Shown piece by piece: positions 10,771 to 21,762 of a stretch of DNA of 64,000 bases. Both the position numbers and the translations under genes were made by a program. Source of the stretch: Phytophthora colocasiae (taxonomy: Eukaryota; Oomycota; Peronosporomycetes; Peronosporales; Peronosporaceae); NCBI GenBank assembly GCA_018806915.1, contig JAGKQI010000025.1, positions 1 through 64,000 of the forward strand, read 5' to 3'. Position 1 is the first letter of the stretch. Every line of letters begins with the position of its first letter. Below the pieces are notes generated by a model that did no database searches, was not told the origin of the DNA, and was given only the letters and a program-made list of their open reading frames with translations.

Positions 10771-12260
10771 GGAAGGCCTTCTCGAGACCGTCAACGCGGT
10801 CGGTCGGTCAACCGGTTCAACACCGGACGAGAGGTTCGAGGCAGTGCCAGCTGCCTCGCAGACCTCAGCACAGAGGACACGAACCTCCTGCTTCAGAGCC
10901 GCTATCTCAGCGCTCTGTGTCTGCTCCAGCGCAGCAACTCGATCGTGCAGGGCACGATCGTCATGGTCATAGCGTTGACCATGCGGAGGAGTGTTCCCAC
11001 CCCTCCGCCGCCGTTGCGCGACGCGCGTGGAGCGATCCGCTGGATTGTGGAGCGGATCGTGGCTCATAAGAGAACGAACTCTCAGAGGTTCGTTTTCGTA
11101 TTCGTTGGAGAGGATTTCCTCCCCATCGAGATACATATTGCGGAACGTCCTGATGGAGGACGTTCCGGAAATGGTGAGGGCGTACGAAGCCCACTATAAC
11201 TTGCAGGGTTAAACCCTGCACGAGGAGTGCTGCGGTCAGCCACAGCACTCGGAGCTTCGCGTAGCACAAGACGACCACGAAGCTCCTTGATGTGATCGGA
11301 TACGCGGACAAGCGTGTACCCCAGGAGATCACTTTCTGAGAGACGTGTTGCCAAGGGTTGGCAACACGGGTAGGGTGTGCCGAAGGGAACGGCACATGGG
11401 ATCCCCGCTTCCATGGACTGATCATGGAGGCGTTCACACTTACCACGTGTAGTGTAAGTGTAGTAGCGATCGCGAGCCGCAGCAACGCGCTCGCGATATG
11501 CCTTCGGGTCTTTGTTGAAGTTTTCAACAAAGGCGTTCCACGACTGACAAAGTGCCTGCCACTCTGGCACTTTGCTCTTGCGCGAAGTCTTCTTCGCTGT
11601 ATAGTATCGGAGCTCGTGGAAGAGCCCGATATAGTAGTCGCGTCTTTGAGTCTCGGACTCAAAGACAACCTTAGCGGCGACGTCGTCGTCGTTGATACTG
11701 TTGCAGAGTACAACAGTATCGGGTTCGGTGGTGAGCTAGCACCGGACCACTCATGGATTTGTGCCTCAGTAGGCATCCATGGAGCACGCACTGGAGGATC
11801 AGTGCGTGGAGCAGTGAGCGCCCTCAACATGGGGGACGCTTCATCATCATTGCGCGGACGCTTCGAGCTTGAAGCGTCCGAGGCCTCAACATGAGGTCGT
11901 CGTGACCCCACGGGTGGGTCAGACGTGACTTCGGACGAAGACACGGGAGCGGGAGGATTGACATCAAGCTCTCCCTCCTCGACATCCTCGTCGTAGTCGA
12001 GGATGTCTTCATAGTCCTCTCCAAAGAGTTCTTTGAGAGGGACAGCAGGATTCTTAATCTCTGCTAGCGAAGAAGAGGTCTTCTTCGCTTGTTTCTCCTG
12101 TGGAGAGCATTGGTAGGCGGTGACAGAGAGCTTCTCTGTCGGATCGCTGGAAGCAACAGGTGCTAGTAGGCACTGCTGAGGTTGTTGTTCCTGCTGCAGA
12201 ACCACCACCAGCTTGCGCGTCCGCAGAAGCGGACGGAGACGTGGGCGTTGGCGAGTCCAT
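10729..12260 (-). pseudogene. G2 antisense gene (coiled-coil C-terminus)
   Basis: An extra reading frame on the strand opposite to pol, between integrase and 3' LTR. It begins at the ATG at 12,260, 100 bp inside the LTR, with a TTCATTTC initiator-like motif 2-9 bp upstream. The N-terminal part is Pro/Ser/acidic and low complexity (LDYDEDVEEGELD). The middle has EWQALCQSWNAFVENFNKDP and several Cys. The C-terminal part (~11,136-10,729) has HDRVAALEQTQSAEIAALKQ then EVRVLCAEV, a likely coiled coil. Frame shifts near 12,200, 11,650 and 11,080 break it. No known family is recognised. It is long, has protein-like composition and recurs in position in G4 and C3. Confidence 0.5.
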
Positions 12261-12345
12261 TGCGAAATGAACTCGGATTTCTCTCAGGAACTTGACGGTC
12301 TTGTCAAGTTCTGTTGATTGACGTGTCGATTCCGATACGTCGAAT

Positions 12346-12360
12346 CTTATCGGGGGATGG
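12346..12360 (+). promoter_or_regulatory. G2 polypurine tract
   Basis: TCGGGGGATGG directly precedes the 3' LTR start TGTAACGG. This is the expected primer for plus-strand DNA synthesis. Confidence 0.6.
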
Positions 12361-12770
12361 TGTAACGGTTACACGTACAAGTGGTTGTACCACTTGTAAC
12401 TCTAACAGTTAGGATAACTGTTAGAGGTTGGAAACGGGCCTCAGACGGGTGGTTCGTGTGCATTTGTGCATATTATTGGTAGAAAGTAACGGATTTCTAC
12501 CAATCACTGAGCAGAGTTTCTGTCAACGTGTGGTTGGCAGACCCTTTAGAAATAGATAACAAACAGTTTTAGGAGGTCCATAATTGGCTTATGCCAAATT
12601 CAATAACAGTTCTCATTTTACGGTATTTTGCAGTTTAATTTAGTTATATTTGATTTAATTATACTTATTTAAATAAGTATACTTAAATTAAGTCTATTCT
12701 AATTGCACGCTTCCTCATACACGTAAGCGCACGTGTACTCCACCTAGTGGGTCTAAGTAGACCCATTACA
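12361..12770 (+). repeat. G2 3' LTR
   Basis: Intact 410-bp LTR, TGTAACGG to CCATTACA. Contains a hairpin (TTGGTAGAAA / TTTCTACCAA) and a perfect 20-bp palindrome ATACTTATTTAAATAAGTAT. Followed by the GTCAG duplication. Confidence 0.9.
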
Positions 12771-13735
12771 GTCAGGATCGATCTTGGTCGTCCGACCTCG
12801 GCAGAGTATGGATCGCGGCGTATCGTAGTTTGGTCGTTCGACCGACGGTAAGGAAATTCCGACGGATTCCTGAGGTTCCGGTCTTGCGTCCACTGTCGCT
12901 TCTAGAGCTAGATTCTGCCATTCCATGTAGCGCCGGGATCCGACCGACACAAACCCAGGGAATCGAGGCACTTTTTCTTGATCAAGTACCATTCCGACAT
13001 GTAATCGGTGATCCAGTCGTAGAATTTTCTCGCTCAGATTCGTGATCGCTAAGTACCGAGTCCGGCCGGGTCCTTCCACCACAGTAGGTACCCATCGGCC
13101 GCCTCTGGTCACCCATAATTTCTCCGTCGCTGATAATTTCACTCTTGATGCGATCTCCTCAGATTCCCCAACCGGTATACTCAAATCTCCTTCCAGCTTC
13201 ACTGATCTTACGTTTTCCCCATATAATCTCTTACGACCATTAAGTGGGATCCCCACTTCATTAGGTAGGCACATCGATCCTTTCGCTAGATCCATCCGGA
13301 CCCCAGCCGGGATCATGAAATCCATACCCAGGACCGCGTCTTGTCCGGACAGATCCCCGATCCAAATATCGAAAAAGTAAACCAAGTATCCCGCAAGCGT
13401 GATCTTAATCCTCGTTCTCCCTTCGGTGGTATACACATTGTCACCGATCCCAACACCTCCTGTTTCTGACTAGTGTCAAAGTGGCACCCAACCTTACGAG
13501 CAAAGGCGGTATCCAAGATGGATACCTCGGCGCCAGTGGTCCAGGTGCAAGATCGCTCTTTCATGATTGATCTTGCCTGAGATCTTGGCTTGGCGGAACC
13601 ATTTTCCTGGTGCGTGGTATTTCCAATACCCCTGGATTCCTCCTTCCTTGAGGTCCAAGGCCACCTCCGCACCAGATCGAGAGAACTCATCGACCCGGGG
13701 AAGGCTCGCATGATCCTAGCAGTATACGAATACAA
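12771..13735 (-). pseudogene. G1 protease region
   Basis: Two frames: 13,735-13,440 with TGAEVSILDTAFARKVG, a damaged retropepsin active site (the usual DTGA shows as TTGAE), and 13,436-12,771 with QDAVLGMDFMIPAGVRMDLA, the second protease motif. After that comes a hydrophilic linker (VGSRRYMEWQNLALE). The frame runs straight into the left flank at 215. A frameshift between the two parts and loss of the catalytic Asp suggest decay. Confidence 0.75.
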
Positions 13736-13862
13736 CTTACATGTATTACCGCACAGATCCGAACTCTCCCTATCTTGGATCTCTCGATTTCTTGTTCACA
13801 TATGCATAGATGCAGTACTCAGAACGCTCGGCTCCGTACCGGTTTCCAAACCGGCGAGCGTC

Positions 13863-16193
13863 CTAGTTTAACATCTTTTCCACCTTCTCGGGGAACAACC
13901 CAGCATGTCGAGTCGGGTCGTACCACTTGCGGATCTGGTTGTAGAATTCCTCCATGGGGCATTCCCCAGCCTCATGGATTTCCCCACAACCGCGACAGGT
14001 ATACAGACAGCGGTCTGTCGGGTGACCTCTTTTCCCGCACTTATCGCAGGTTAGACGCCTCCAACAGTCCAGATCCGTATGCTTCCGGGACCCACAGCAG
14101 TGCGAACAGCGGCTCCGATCATGATCCGGCGAGCCGCGACGATCTGGGATCCGTCTCCGATCTTGCGTGTTCGCGTGAGATCGTGGTTGGTCCGCCTGGT
14201 GGGAACGCCCCAGCACCCGTTGACTTGTCATCTGCCGCAGCGAGATAAATTCTCCGGAGGTCGCCTTCGGAGTCGGATCCGTCCGATCCTGAGACTTCTT
14301 CTGACTCTGGAACTTGGATCATGGGCCTGAATCGCGCGCACCACAGCCCGAGCTGGCGCTGTTAGGGCGCTAGCGGGTATCTTCTGCCGATATTTCGAGC
14401 CGAATGCGGACTTTACGCTGTCTACTTTTCGCTCTCTCTCGCGCGCGAAGCACTTCCTCTAGATCCTCGACATCCGTGAGCCGAAGCAGGGTCAGCCAAT
14501 CGGCCAGCTCGGGATCACCTCATGTCTCGATATAATGGTCGACGTGCTCCCGACGAGCTTTGGGGTTCCCATCCTTGATTTTGAGTTTAGCTCTCAGAGC
14601 GGCTACGTTGAGCTGATAAAAGGTAATCCAGAGGGTCTCTTCAGGATCGTTTGCGGGTATGGTAGTATTGCCACGCAACATAAGCATTCCCAGTCCGCAA
14701 TATTGTGTTTGGAAACTATCGAGCAAATCTGCCCAACAGGTCTTCGTGGTCCGACCTAGCTGGCGATATCAATTCTTAGCTGGACCGATCATCAGGTCAG
14801 CGAACGTAAGGCATTTTTCTCTTCCGTGGCTTGATCACGCTGAAACGCTGACTTGACTTTGCTGATCCAGGCTTGTGCGCGATCTTCGTCCAGATCCTTA
14901 CCAGCAAATTCCTTCAAATCCGAGATCGCCGAGATCCGAACCCTTTGGATCACCGAGGACCCCCCTGGCCCGATGGCGGCTGAGGCAACTGCAGCTCGAC
15001 TTGGTGTAGATCGGCCAATGTTTGGTATCACCAAGTCATCGGGATCGTATTCCCAGGAATCTGGATCCTGGGTTGCGACCGACTCCATGTCCACATCGGA
15101 CGTTCCCCGGACCGGGTTTCGGGATCAACTGAATTTGTTCCTTTAGGAACCGATCCATCGCCATCTGGAAGTATTTGTTTATCTTTCCTTAGGATACGGG
15201 AGGCTTAGCTTTTGGGTTAACGTGATCAGTTATTGCCTGTCGACTTTTCGCTTGGTCAATCATCTTTGGCTCCATTTTCAACTCCGTGGATCGCTGGTCC
15301 TGCTTCTTGACTCGTGACTTCAGGAACTTAGCTCCGGAGGCCCAGCGACATGCGTGGTGGGCCTCTGGGGCTATCGGAGTCCGGTTCCGATGTGGCTGAC
15401 GCATAGTGCGACGATCCGGTCTGGTAGCCTAGCTCCGGCGTTCGTGATCGCTCGCCAACCAGGATCTTGAGGGCATCGAATAGGCCTTGAGTCACAGTCT
15501 GAATAGTTCGAAGTTCCATGTCGAATAAAGAGTTCATCGAACTCTCCCGCCACCAGACCCGCTTCTTGGAGTAGGTCCAACAAGACCTTCACCGCATTCA
15601 AGCGGTCGGTAGTGGTCGGGGGTCTCGACACTGGACCGGATAGCTCTCCGATCTGGCGAGCCTGTATCGTCAGGACGGGGTCCTGGAGCAGGATCTCACT
15701 TAGCACTCTACGGTAATAAGCCATCTCGATTGCATCGTTGGTGATCATTGATTGACCTTGACTTAACGACGTCTTCGGATCCTGAATCTGGGGCTTTCAG
15801 TTTCGCTCGGGTGTTCTTGATCTTCTTCTTCTTCGTCGATCTTGAAGCGGCCGCGGACTTGGTGAGCGGATTAGGTGTTGGTTTCGCCGGTTCCTTTATC
15901 GCTTGTTTGCGGATCTCGATTCTCATCGAGATCCGCGGTGGCCCTGAGGAGGCTTTGGGAGGAATTCGAGGTTTTTCTTCAAAGTCTGGATCGTGATCCA
16001 GATATGCCTCGTGTCTGTCAGTAGAGATTCTCCCAGAACTCTGCTGATCTGTGGATCTTTCTGTTTTCAGCGGTGCCTCCGTCGATCCAACATTCGTAGG
16101 CACTTCTTCCCCTTGTTCTTCTTTTACCTTGACATCTTCTTGGGACTCACGGTGATATCCGAAGTCACCAGAAGATCCGGGCACGCGCACCAT
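13863..16193 (-). pseudogene. G1 gag
   Basis: Starts at the ATG at 16,193, the first base after the LTR (MVRVPGSSGDFGYH), so the start codon overlaps the primer-site candidate. The N-terminal part (to 15,708) is lysine- and acid-rich. Middle fragments at 15,094-14,792 (VQRVRISAISDLKEFAGKD-like text) and 14,726-14,520 (DPEETLWITFYQLNVAALRA) are capsid-like. The C-terminal part 14,231-13,863 has three Cys-rich knuckles in a row (CSHC, CDKCGKRGHPTDRC, CRGCGEIHEAGEC). Several frame changes break it. Confidence 0.75.
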
Positions 16194-17598
16194 TGTGGCG
16201 GAGCGGATCTGCCAAAATATCATTGAGGCAGGTCCCAATCGCCACTTGCGCCCAGACACCGACTAACGGAGGGGGTCCCCCGATGATCCGTGATCTTGCT
16301 GCGTGTAGTGTTCACTTTGTGTACCCGTCGGTAGGCGGGTTACGCTCTTCCAGGTGACTTCTGAAGATGTCTTGAAGGTCGGAAGAAGGTCTTGTGGGAC
16401 GTAGGGGTGTGAGGTAGCGTGGAAGTTCTTCACTCCACCTCGGGGTACTTGATCCCGGTTGTAGGCGAGCTCTCGAGCCTTGATCCGGGTGCCTGGTCCT
16501 TGATCCAGGTCTTCCAATAGTCCAATGTTCGGGATCCAGTCCCTTCCTTTCCGTTGTTTTCCGCTTCCGATAGCGGGGGTCTTGAGGGGGCGAGATTCGA
16601 CGGGATCGTTAGGCTAAACAACCAATTCCTTCCGATCCGGGGTTTGCACTTAAAGGACAGTTCACTAGATAGGGCAAAGCTGGCCAATATAATATCCAGT
16701 CTTAACCGCTATACTAGATCTCGTCTCCTTACCTTCCAGACGTTTGTAGGGCCAATGTAGTTCCCGGTTCCAGGCGTGGCGAAGGCACTTGAGTGGTTCA
16801 GAGCAAATTCGAGTCTGTTTATGGTTATTCCTATGCCTACTAGTCCCATCCTGATTTACTATCCTACGATCACATGACGCTGGCTACATGGCTGATTCCT
16901 AACTTGGTTCCCCTAACCCTGATCGGGAGCTAATCTCGCACTTAACCGGGAGGTGATCGTCGCGTGATCCCACTTGGTCATCGCCGGAGGAACCAGGATC
17001 AAGCCGGTAGAAGTGTCCACGCCAAGTCTGGGGCTGAGCTCGATCCGGAGTTGATATCGTACTTAAACGGGAGAGGATCACTACGTGATCCCGCTTCGTC
17101 GCCGCCCGGAGAATCAGGATCATGTCGTTAGAAGGATCCGTGCGCCAAGATCGTACCCACTTAGGACCCCGTCATCGCCGACCGCACGAGAACACCCTTG
17201 ATCTTCTCACTCTCCCACCCGGTAGGGCTCCGATCACCATCGACCACCGCTCCACGTCCCTTGAATGACCTTCCGCAGGCATCTCCGTTGCCTGTTCCCG
17301 AGCGGGACCCATCGTACCTTCGTCTGATTCGCCTCAGATCTGGGTATCACAGGTCCCCCCTGTCGCTTGTTCCGGCCCTCTTCAGCTTCGTGGCTGATAT
17401 TGCCTTTCCGGGAAAGATTCTCGTTCGCTTCACCACACTCTCCCGTTCCTGAGAGAGCAGATCCCGCCCACTGACGGGTACACAAGGTGAGCCTCAGCAA
17501 CCCCACGGTTATCGGAATACCCCCTCCGTTAGTCAGTGTCTGGGCGCCGTGTGTGAGCGTTGGATCCCTGCTCATTCCAGCGGATCCACTACACCACA
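16194..17598 (-). repeat. G1 5' LTR (1.4 kb) with inverted ends
   Basis: In minus orientation it runs from TGTGGTGTAGTGGATCC (17,598) to CCGCTCCGCCACA (16,194). Its first and last ~165 bp are inverted copies of each other, sharing CAGACAC(T/C)GACTAACGG and TTGTGTACCCGTC. The right 163 bp (17,436-17,598) are about 95% like the inverse of 18,924-19,085. So either this LTR has long inverted termini, or a second LTR end was joined here. Two ~105-bp direct repeats lie at about 16,918-17,150. No gene is seen. Confidence 0.5.
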
Positions 17599-17976
17599 CT
17601 TCTGCGACAGCCAAGGTGGCTGTCACAGTAGCTTGTGGGAGCCTTTCAGTTTGTACCAAAACCTGTTCTGCATTTCCTTGTGAGCTTCTGTGGAGAGCAG
17701 CGCTGTGGTCGGCGCACTTTGTAGTTATGGGGGAGTAATTAGCAGGAGTGTCAAAATCCCATGTGATATGCGACTTCGAACTGCGAAGTCCCCCGGGTCC
17801 ACCACCCAGGTCCCCAATGATCTTACACTGTCTTCTCTACCTGGTCTGCATCCAATCATTTGGTGCATCCAATCACCAACACTCTGTACTCGTCCAACCA
17901 TCCTACTCGTCTAATCATCGGTGGCGTAAACATCTTACCGTAATCATCGCGGGATCGTATTGGATCACCTGCAACA
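17599..17976 (-). repeat. C1 copia 3' LTR (probable)
   Basis: On the minus strand a purine-rich run (TTGAGAGGGGC) ends at 17,977 and is followed by TGTTGCAGGTGATCC, a plausible LTR start. The far end near 17,605 is in GACAGCCACC / GGCTGTC palindromic sequence and is cut by G1. No second copy is present for comparison. Confidence 0.45.
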
Positions 17977-18923
17977 GCCCCTCTCAATGCGAACACACTT
18001 GAACGCCAAGAGCCATCGTTACGTCCTTGTGGACGAGGTCCGCCGAGTCTCTTGATCAAGATGTCGGCCAGCATGGTCGTAGTCTCGCAGTACTCGACGA
18101 TCACTTCACCGCGCTTGACTTCATCTCGGATGTGGTGGTACTTGATGTCGATGTGCTTCAGCGCGACCATGGTTCACAGGGTTCTTTCTGTCATCTTGAT
18201 GCACGACTGATTGTCTTCAAAAATCTTCAGATCCAGGATGTCTTCGCCTGCAGCGTCGAGGATCTCACACAGAAGCTTGTGCACCCACTTGCCTTCTTGG
18301 ATTGCCAGACTGAGCGCAATGTACTCGGCTTCACTCGTGGAAAGAGACACACTCGATTGCTTCTTGGATCCCCACGAAACAGGTCCGCCAAGAACTTGAA
18401 ACAGGTAGCCCGGAAGTCGACTTGCGGTCACAGTGGTAACCAGCCCAGTCTGCATCCGAATAGCCACGAAAGTCGATTCCCTTGGTCGGCGAAAACGGAG
18501 TCCATGCGACTTGGTGCCCTGAAGGTAACGGAAGATGCGCTTGACTGCAATCCAGTGCTCGACTTGAGGGTTCTCCATGAAGCGCGAAACGTAACCAACT
18601 GCAAAAGCAATGTCCGGGCGAGTCGACGTCATCAAGTGCATGAGAGCACCGACAGCTTCACGGAACGGCGCATCCAACTTGGTCGAGACGTCACTGGCAA
18701 CGAGCGTCATGCTGAGGTCGACTGACTGGCAGCAGGTTTGCAGTTCTGCATGCCAAAGCGCTCCAGGATGTCGTTGATGTAGCGAGCTTGGGACAATGTG
18801 ACGCTGACATCTGCGTTATCGACCACTTCGATGCCCAGAATGAAGGAACACTTGCCGCTGTCGGTCATCTCAAATCGTGCCTTGAGCTGTTTCTTGACTT
18901 CAGCAAAGATCGTCGAAGAGCTT
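17977..18923 (-). pseudogene. C1 copia RT C-terminus and RNase H
   Basis: Reads right to left from the solo LTR. STIFAEVKKQLKARFEMTD and CSFILGIEVV are the end of a copia RT palm/thumb. Then VGALMHLMTSTRPDIAFAVG and STSEAEYIALSLAIQEGKWV (RNase H, catalytic Glu region), FEDNQSCIKM (Asp) and HIDIKYHHIRDEVKRGEVIV with ADILIKRL, the standard copia tail. Frame changes occur near 18,710, 18,350 and 18,170. Joined across the solo LTR it continues the frame at 20,867. Confidence 0.8.
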
Positions 18924-20862
18924 TGTGGTGTAGTGGATCCGCTGGAATGAGCAGGGATCCAACGCTCACACACGGCGCCCAGACACTGACTAACGGAGGG
19001 GGTACTCCGATAACCGTGGGGTTGCTGAGGCTCACCTTGTGTACCTGGGTCAGTGGGCGGGATCTGCCTCCTCAGGAACGGGAGAGTGTACACAGGCGTG
19101 AGGGCTTGAACGTCCTTGACGGAGACTTGGGAGGTTGGACTTGCGTGGGGGTTCCTGCACACAGATCCTGGTTGGGGGATCTTGGTCTTGGACTCGAAGA
19201 TCTTGTTGACTTGGTGAGTGTGGGGTCCTTTTCCTTTACTGTCTTGCTTGCCGCCTCCTGTAGCGGTTGGGGGTCTTGAGTTGTTGAGAGGTCGAGGGAT
19301 TCTACGGTTAAGCAATCAACACCGTTGGATCCGGGGTCTTCACTAGCGTAAGGTAAGCCGGCCAAATCGGGGATCCGGTCTTAGCTGTAGCTAGGTATGC
19401 GAAGAAACTTGCACCCTGGGTCGCAGATCAAGTTAGTCTTCTGAGTCTCCAGACACTCTCTACGAGTGGCATGACCGCTTGTCACCGTCCAGGATGGTTG
19501 TTCCCACTCCGTATCCGTCGTGGTGCTTTGGATCCGACCAGCTACACTTCAAATCTCATCTCCAAGGCCCACATCACCGAGTTATATGCGACGGAGCCAT
19601 GGAAAAATCTGGGATCCCGATCTCCGCTTCCTTATACTTTCCAAGCCGACTTGTCGCCCCACCTCGCGAAGATCCTGAATTGGTATGATGCGTTTGAGTC
19701 TGTCAATCTGCAAGCGATCTGGGAATGTACGCACTCGTTTCTCTCTATGGAGCTTCGAAAACGGATAGTTGGTTCACGAGCTTCTATCGTCGCCGAAAGA
19801 ATCGTGGATCTCACGCTCGGAACAACTACCGCAAGCTTCAGAACAAGATCTTTGAGAGGATGCTCTTGACCGGGTGTTGTGACTTGGATCTGTGGTTGGA
19901 TCCCATTTCATCCATTTCCAGTGCCGATAGAGGATGTCACCTGGTATCCGGGGCTGAGCGCTAGAGCGGATCCTCTACAGAATCTCTTAGCCGCTCTCGA
20001 AGACTGTGATCGTAAAGATCCTTGGCGTACTCACTACCGGTCAGGATCCTCTCATCCCAACCTTGGTGCCAGTCGACTCTCCATGAAGTTCGTCCGATTG
20101 CTGCCAGGGTTCGACCCCGACGCTACCAGATCCAGAACTCTGTAAGCCGCATTGCGTAACTCCATATATCTTCTTGTCGGTCTTCTGTCTTTTTCACTCA
20201 GGATCCGCACACTCTAACTTCAATCTTCCAAGAAACGATAGTGAGGTCCATTGTCAGAAGACTGGAGGACCCACTTCTAAGATCCAAGGATCCAGCTTCA
20301 AGACCCAAGTATCCAACTTCAGGATCCGAGGATCCCGCCTTAGGACCCAAGGATCCAACTTCAAAACCCAAGGATCCAACTTCAGGACCCAAGGATCCAG
20401 GCTCTGGACCCAAGGATCCAACTCGGAAGGTTAATCTTGTGACCAGGCTCTGACATGAGTACTTCCCTCCGGGTCAAAACGCGGCCCGAATTGAGATCCG
20501 GAGTCTCCGTTTGAGATCTGAGCAAGCGATCGGGCATCGATCTGGCCGGCATCCGATCCCCCTTCAGAGGTCACCCTTCTTTTCTTCAAATGTAAATACG
20601 AAGGTCTTCGATCCCGAGGATCTGGCATCGGGATCCGAGGATCTTGGATCTCAGGGGACTGCGGGATCCGAACTTAGGTTAGCCAGGCCAAGTGGATCCT
20701 AACTTAGGATCCGCCCTAGTGTAGGTACCTAGTTCTAGAGACCTGTCCTTATCGTAGCACCATGTCGCCCGTCATCCATCACCGTAGTCGTTCTGCATCA
20801 TATCCGGCTTGATTTGAATCCACTTCACCACAATCCACTTCACCACAATCCACTTTACCACA
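18924..20862 (-). mobile_element. Solo LTR, 1.94 kb, G1 family
   Basis: Inserted in the C1 RT. Ends are TGTGGTAAAGTGG (minus strand, at 20,862) and CCACTACACCACA (18,924), flanked by the 4-bp duplication GCTT (18,920-18,923 and 20,863-20,866). Removing it restores the copia frame exactly (VLVNGS joins SSTIFAEV). About 470 bp next to 18,924 match the G1 LTR at 16,194-16,750 in the same orientation. No internal region is left, so LTR-LTR recombination is likely. Confidence 0.8.
20265..20425. repeat. GGATCC-type tandem repeat in the solo LTR
   Basis: About ten units of a 14-17 bp motif such as CAAGGATCCAACTTCAGGAC with small changes. The repeat is open in several frames on both strands (giving GSLGPEV- or DPTSGPK-type text), a side effect of the repeat and not a gene. 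Confidence 0.8.
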
Positions 20863-21762
20863 GCTTCCGTTCACCAAAACATCGCCAACGTACACCAGCA
20901 TCAGAACGCAGTCACCGTCGACAACCTTGATGTAGAGGCACGGATCGTAGCTCGAAGCGCGAAATCCGATGGAGCGCACATACTCGTCGAAGGTCTCATT
21001 CCATACTCAAGAAGCTTGCTTGAGACCGTAGATCGCCTTGAGCAGTTTCACGCAGTCGCAGCCTTCATCAAGTTCCACGCCTTCTGAGGGACTTGGTCTT
21101 CGCCGCTCACAGCATCTTGGATCGTCTTCGGCTCGGCGCTGTCACTCGTCTCCACTGCATTCGCACTCGCACGCCAGTACATCGGCTGAGTCGAGTCATC
21201 ATCATCATTGTCTTCAGATTTGGCTTCTTGATGGTCGGAGTCCGGAGCGCTTGCTTCTTCTAATCCAGCACTGCGACGCGGTCGACGAACATGTTCACGA
21301 TCCTCAGCGTTAGAACGAGCCTTGCGTTTTCCCGCCTGCTTGAATTCACGCGTTCCATGGTCGTTCGAAATCTCGAGGTCTTCAAGGATATCCGCAGCAT
21401 CTATCTTCATCATTATCAACGGCATTGGCGTCGTCGAAGGTCTATTCGTCGAAAGTGACATCGCGAGAAATCACTACCTGGCCCGCCTCGATGTCATAAA
21501 CGCGATACGCCTTCGAACGCTCTTCATAGCCCATGAAAATTCCTTCACGAGCCTTGGGGTCCCACTTGAGTCGCTTCTCCTTCGGCGTCAGGACGTAGGC
21601 CTTGTGCCCGAAAACGCGCATGTGCTTCACGTTGGGCTTCCTCTTGTACACGTCTTCCCTGGGACCTTGGGTGACGGCAGTCGATCTTGATGTAAAATGC
21701 CGTCATCGCCGCTTCCACCCAAAATGTCTTGTCCAACCGTGCAAAGTGAAGCATGCTGCGCC
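20863..21762 (-). pseudogene. C1 copia integrase end and RT start
   Basis: From right to left: KPNVKHMRVFGHKAYVL and GIFMGYEERSKAYRVYD (end of copia integrase core), an acidic hinge, MYWRASANAVETSDSAEPKT with VPQKAWNLMKAA, and near 20,900 SYDPCLYIKV with LMLVYVGDVLVN, where the catalytic YVDD is changed to YVGD. Much of the RT N-terminal half is missing between about 21,048 and 20,979. The 5' end is cut by the G4-type LTR at 21,763. Confidence 0.75.

Larger units (their letters stand above)
221..12770 (+). mobile_element. Ty3/gypsy element G2 (nested host of a MULE)
   Basis: A complete but decayed LTR retrotransposon bounded by TGTAACGG at 221 and CCATTACA ending at 12,770. It is flanked by the 5-bp target duplication GTCAG (216-220 and 12,771-12,775). 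It sits inside the minus-strand gypsy element G1. Order is 5' LTR (split by a MULE), primer site, gag, protease, RT, RNase H, integrase, an antisense frame, polypurine tract and 3' LTR. Every coding domain carries stops or frame changes, so this copy cannot make a polyprotein. Without the MULE it is about 8.1 kb. Its sequence is saturated with short inverted repeats. Confidence 0.9.
12771..16193 (-). mobile_element. Ty3/gypsy element G1, gag and protease part
   Basis: The 5' half of a minus-strand gypsy element. Its 5' LTR ends (on the minus strand) at 16,194. A primer-site-like TGGTGCGCGTGCCCGG follows at once, then gag and protease run leftward to the G2 insertion at 12,771 and on into 220-1. 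RT and integrase lie outside the window. The sequence is rich in GATC/GGATCC. Confidence 0.8.

Noticed and set aside
10967..12208. A single intact 413-residue minus-strand gene
   Set aside because: The coding text changes frame near 11,650: downstream of it the protein-like text is in the 11,570-11,082 frame. The long open frame is a composite, so I call a broken antisense gene instead.
5106..12360. CRISPR-like or satellite array for the regularly spaced hairpins
   Set aside because: The palindromes differ in sequence at each place and lie in coding frames. No repeat unit is conserved, and the context is eukaryotic.
20174..20453. Repeat proteins on both strands
   Set aside because: Both are by-products of the GGATCC-type tandem repeat in an LTR.
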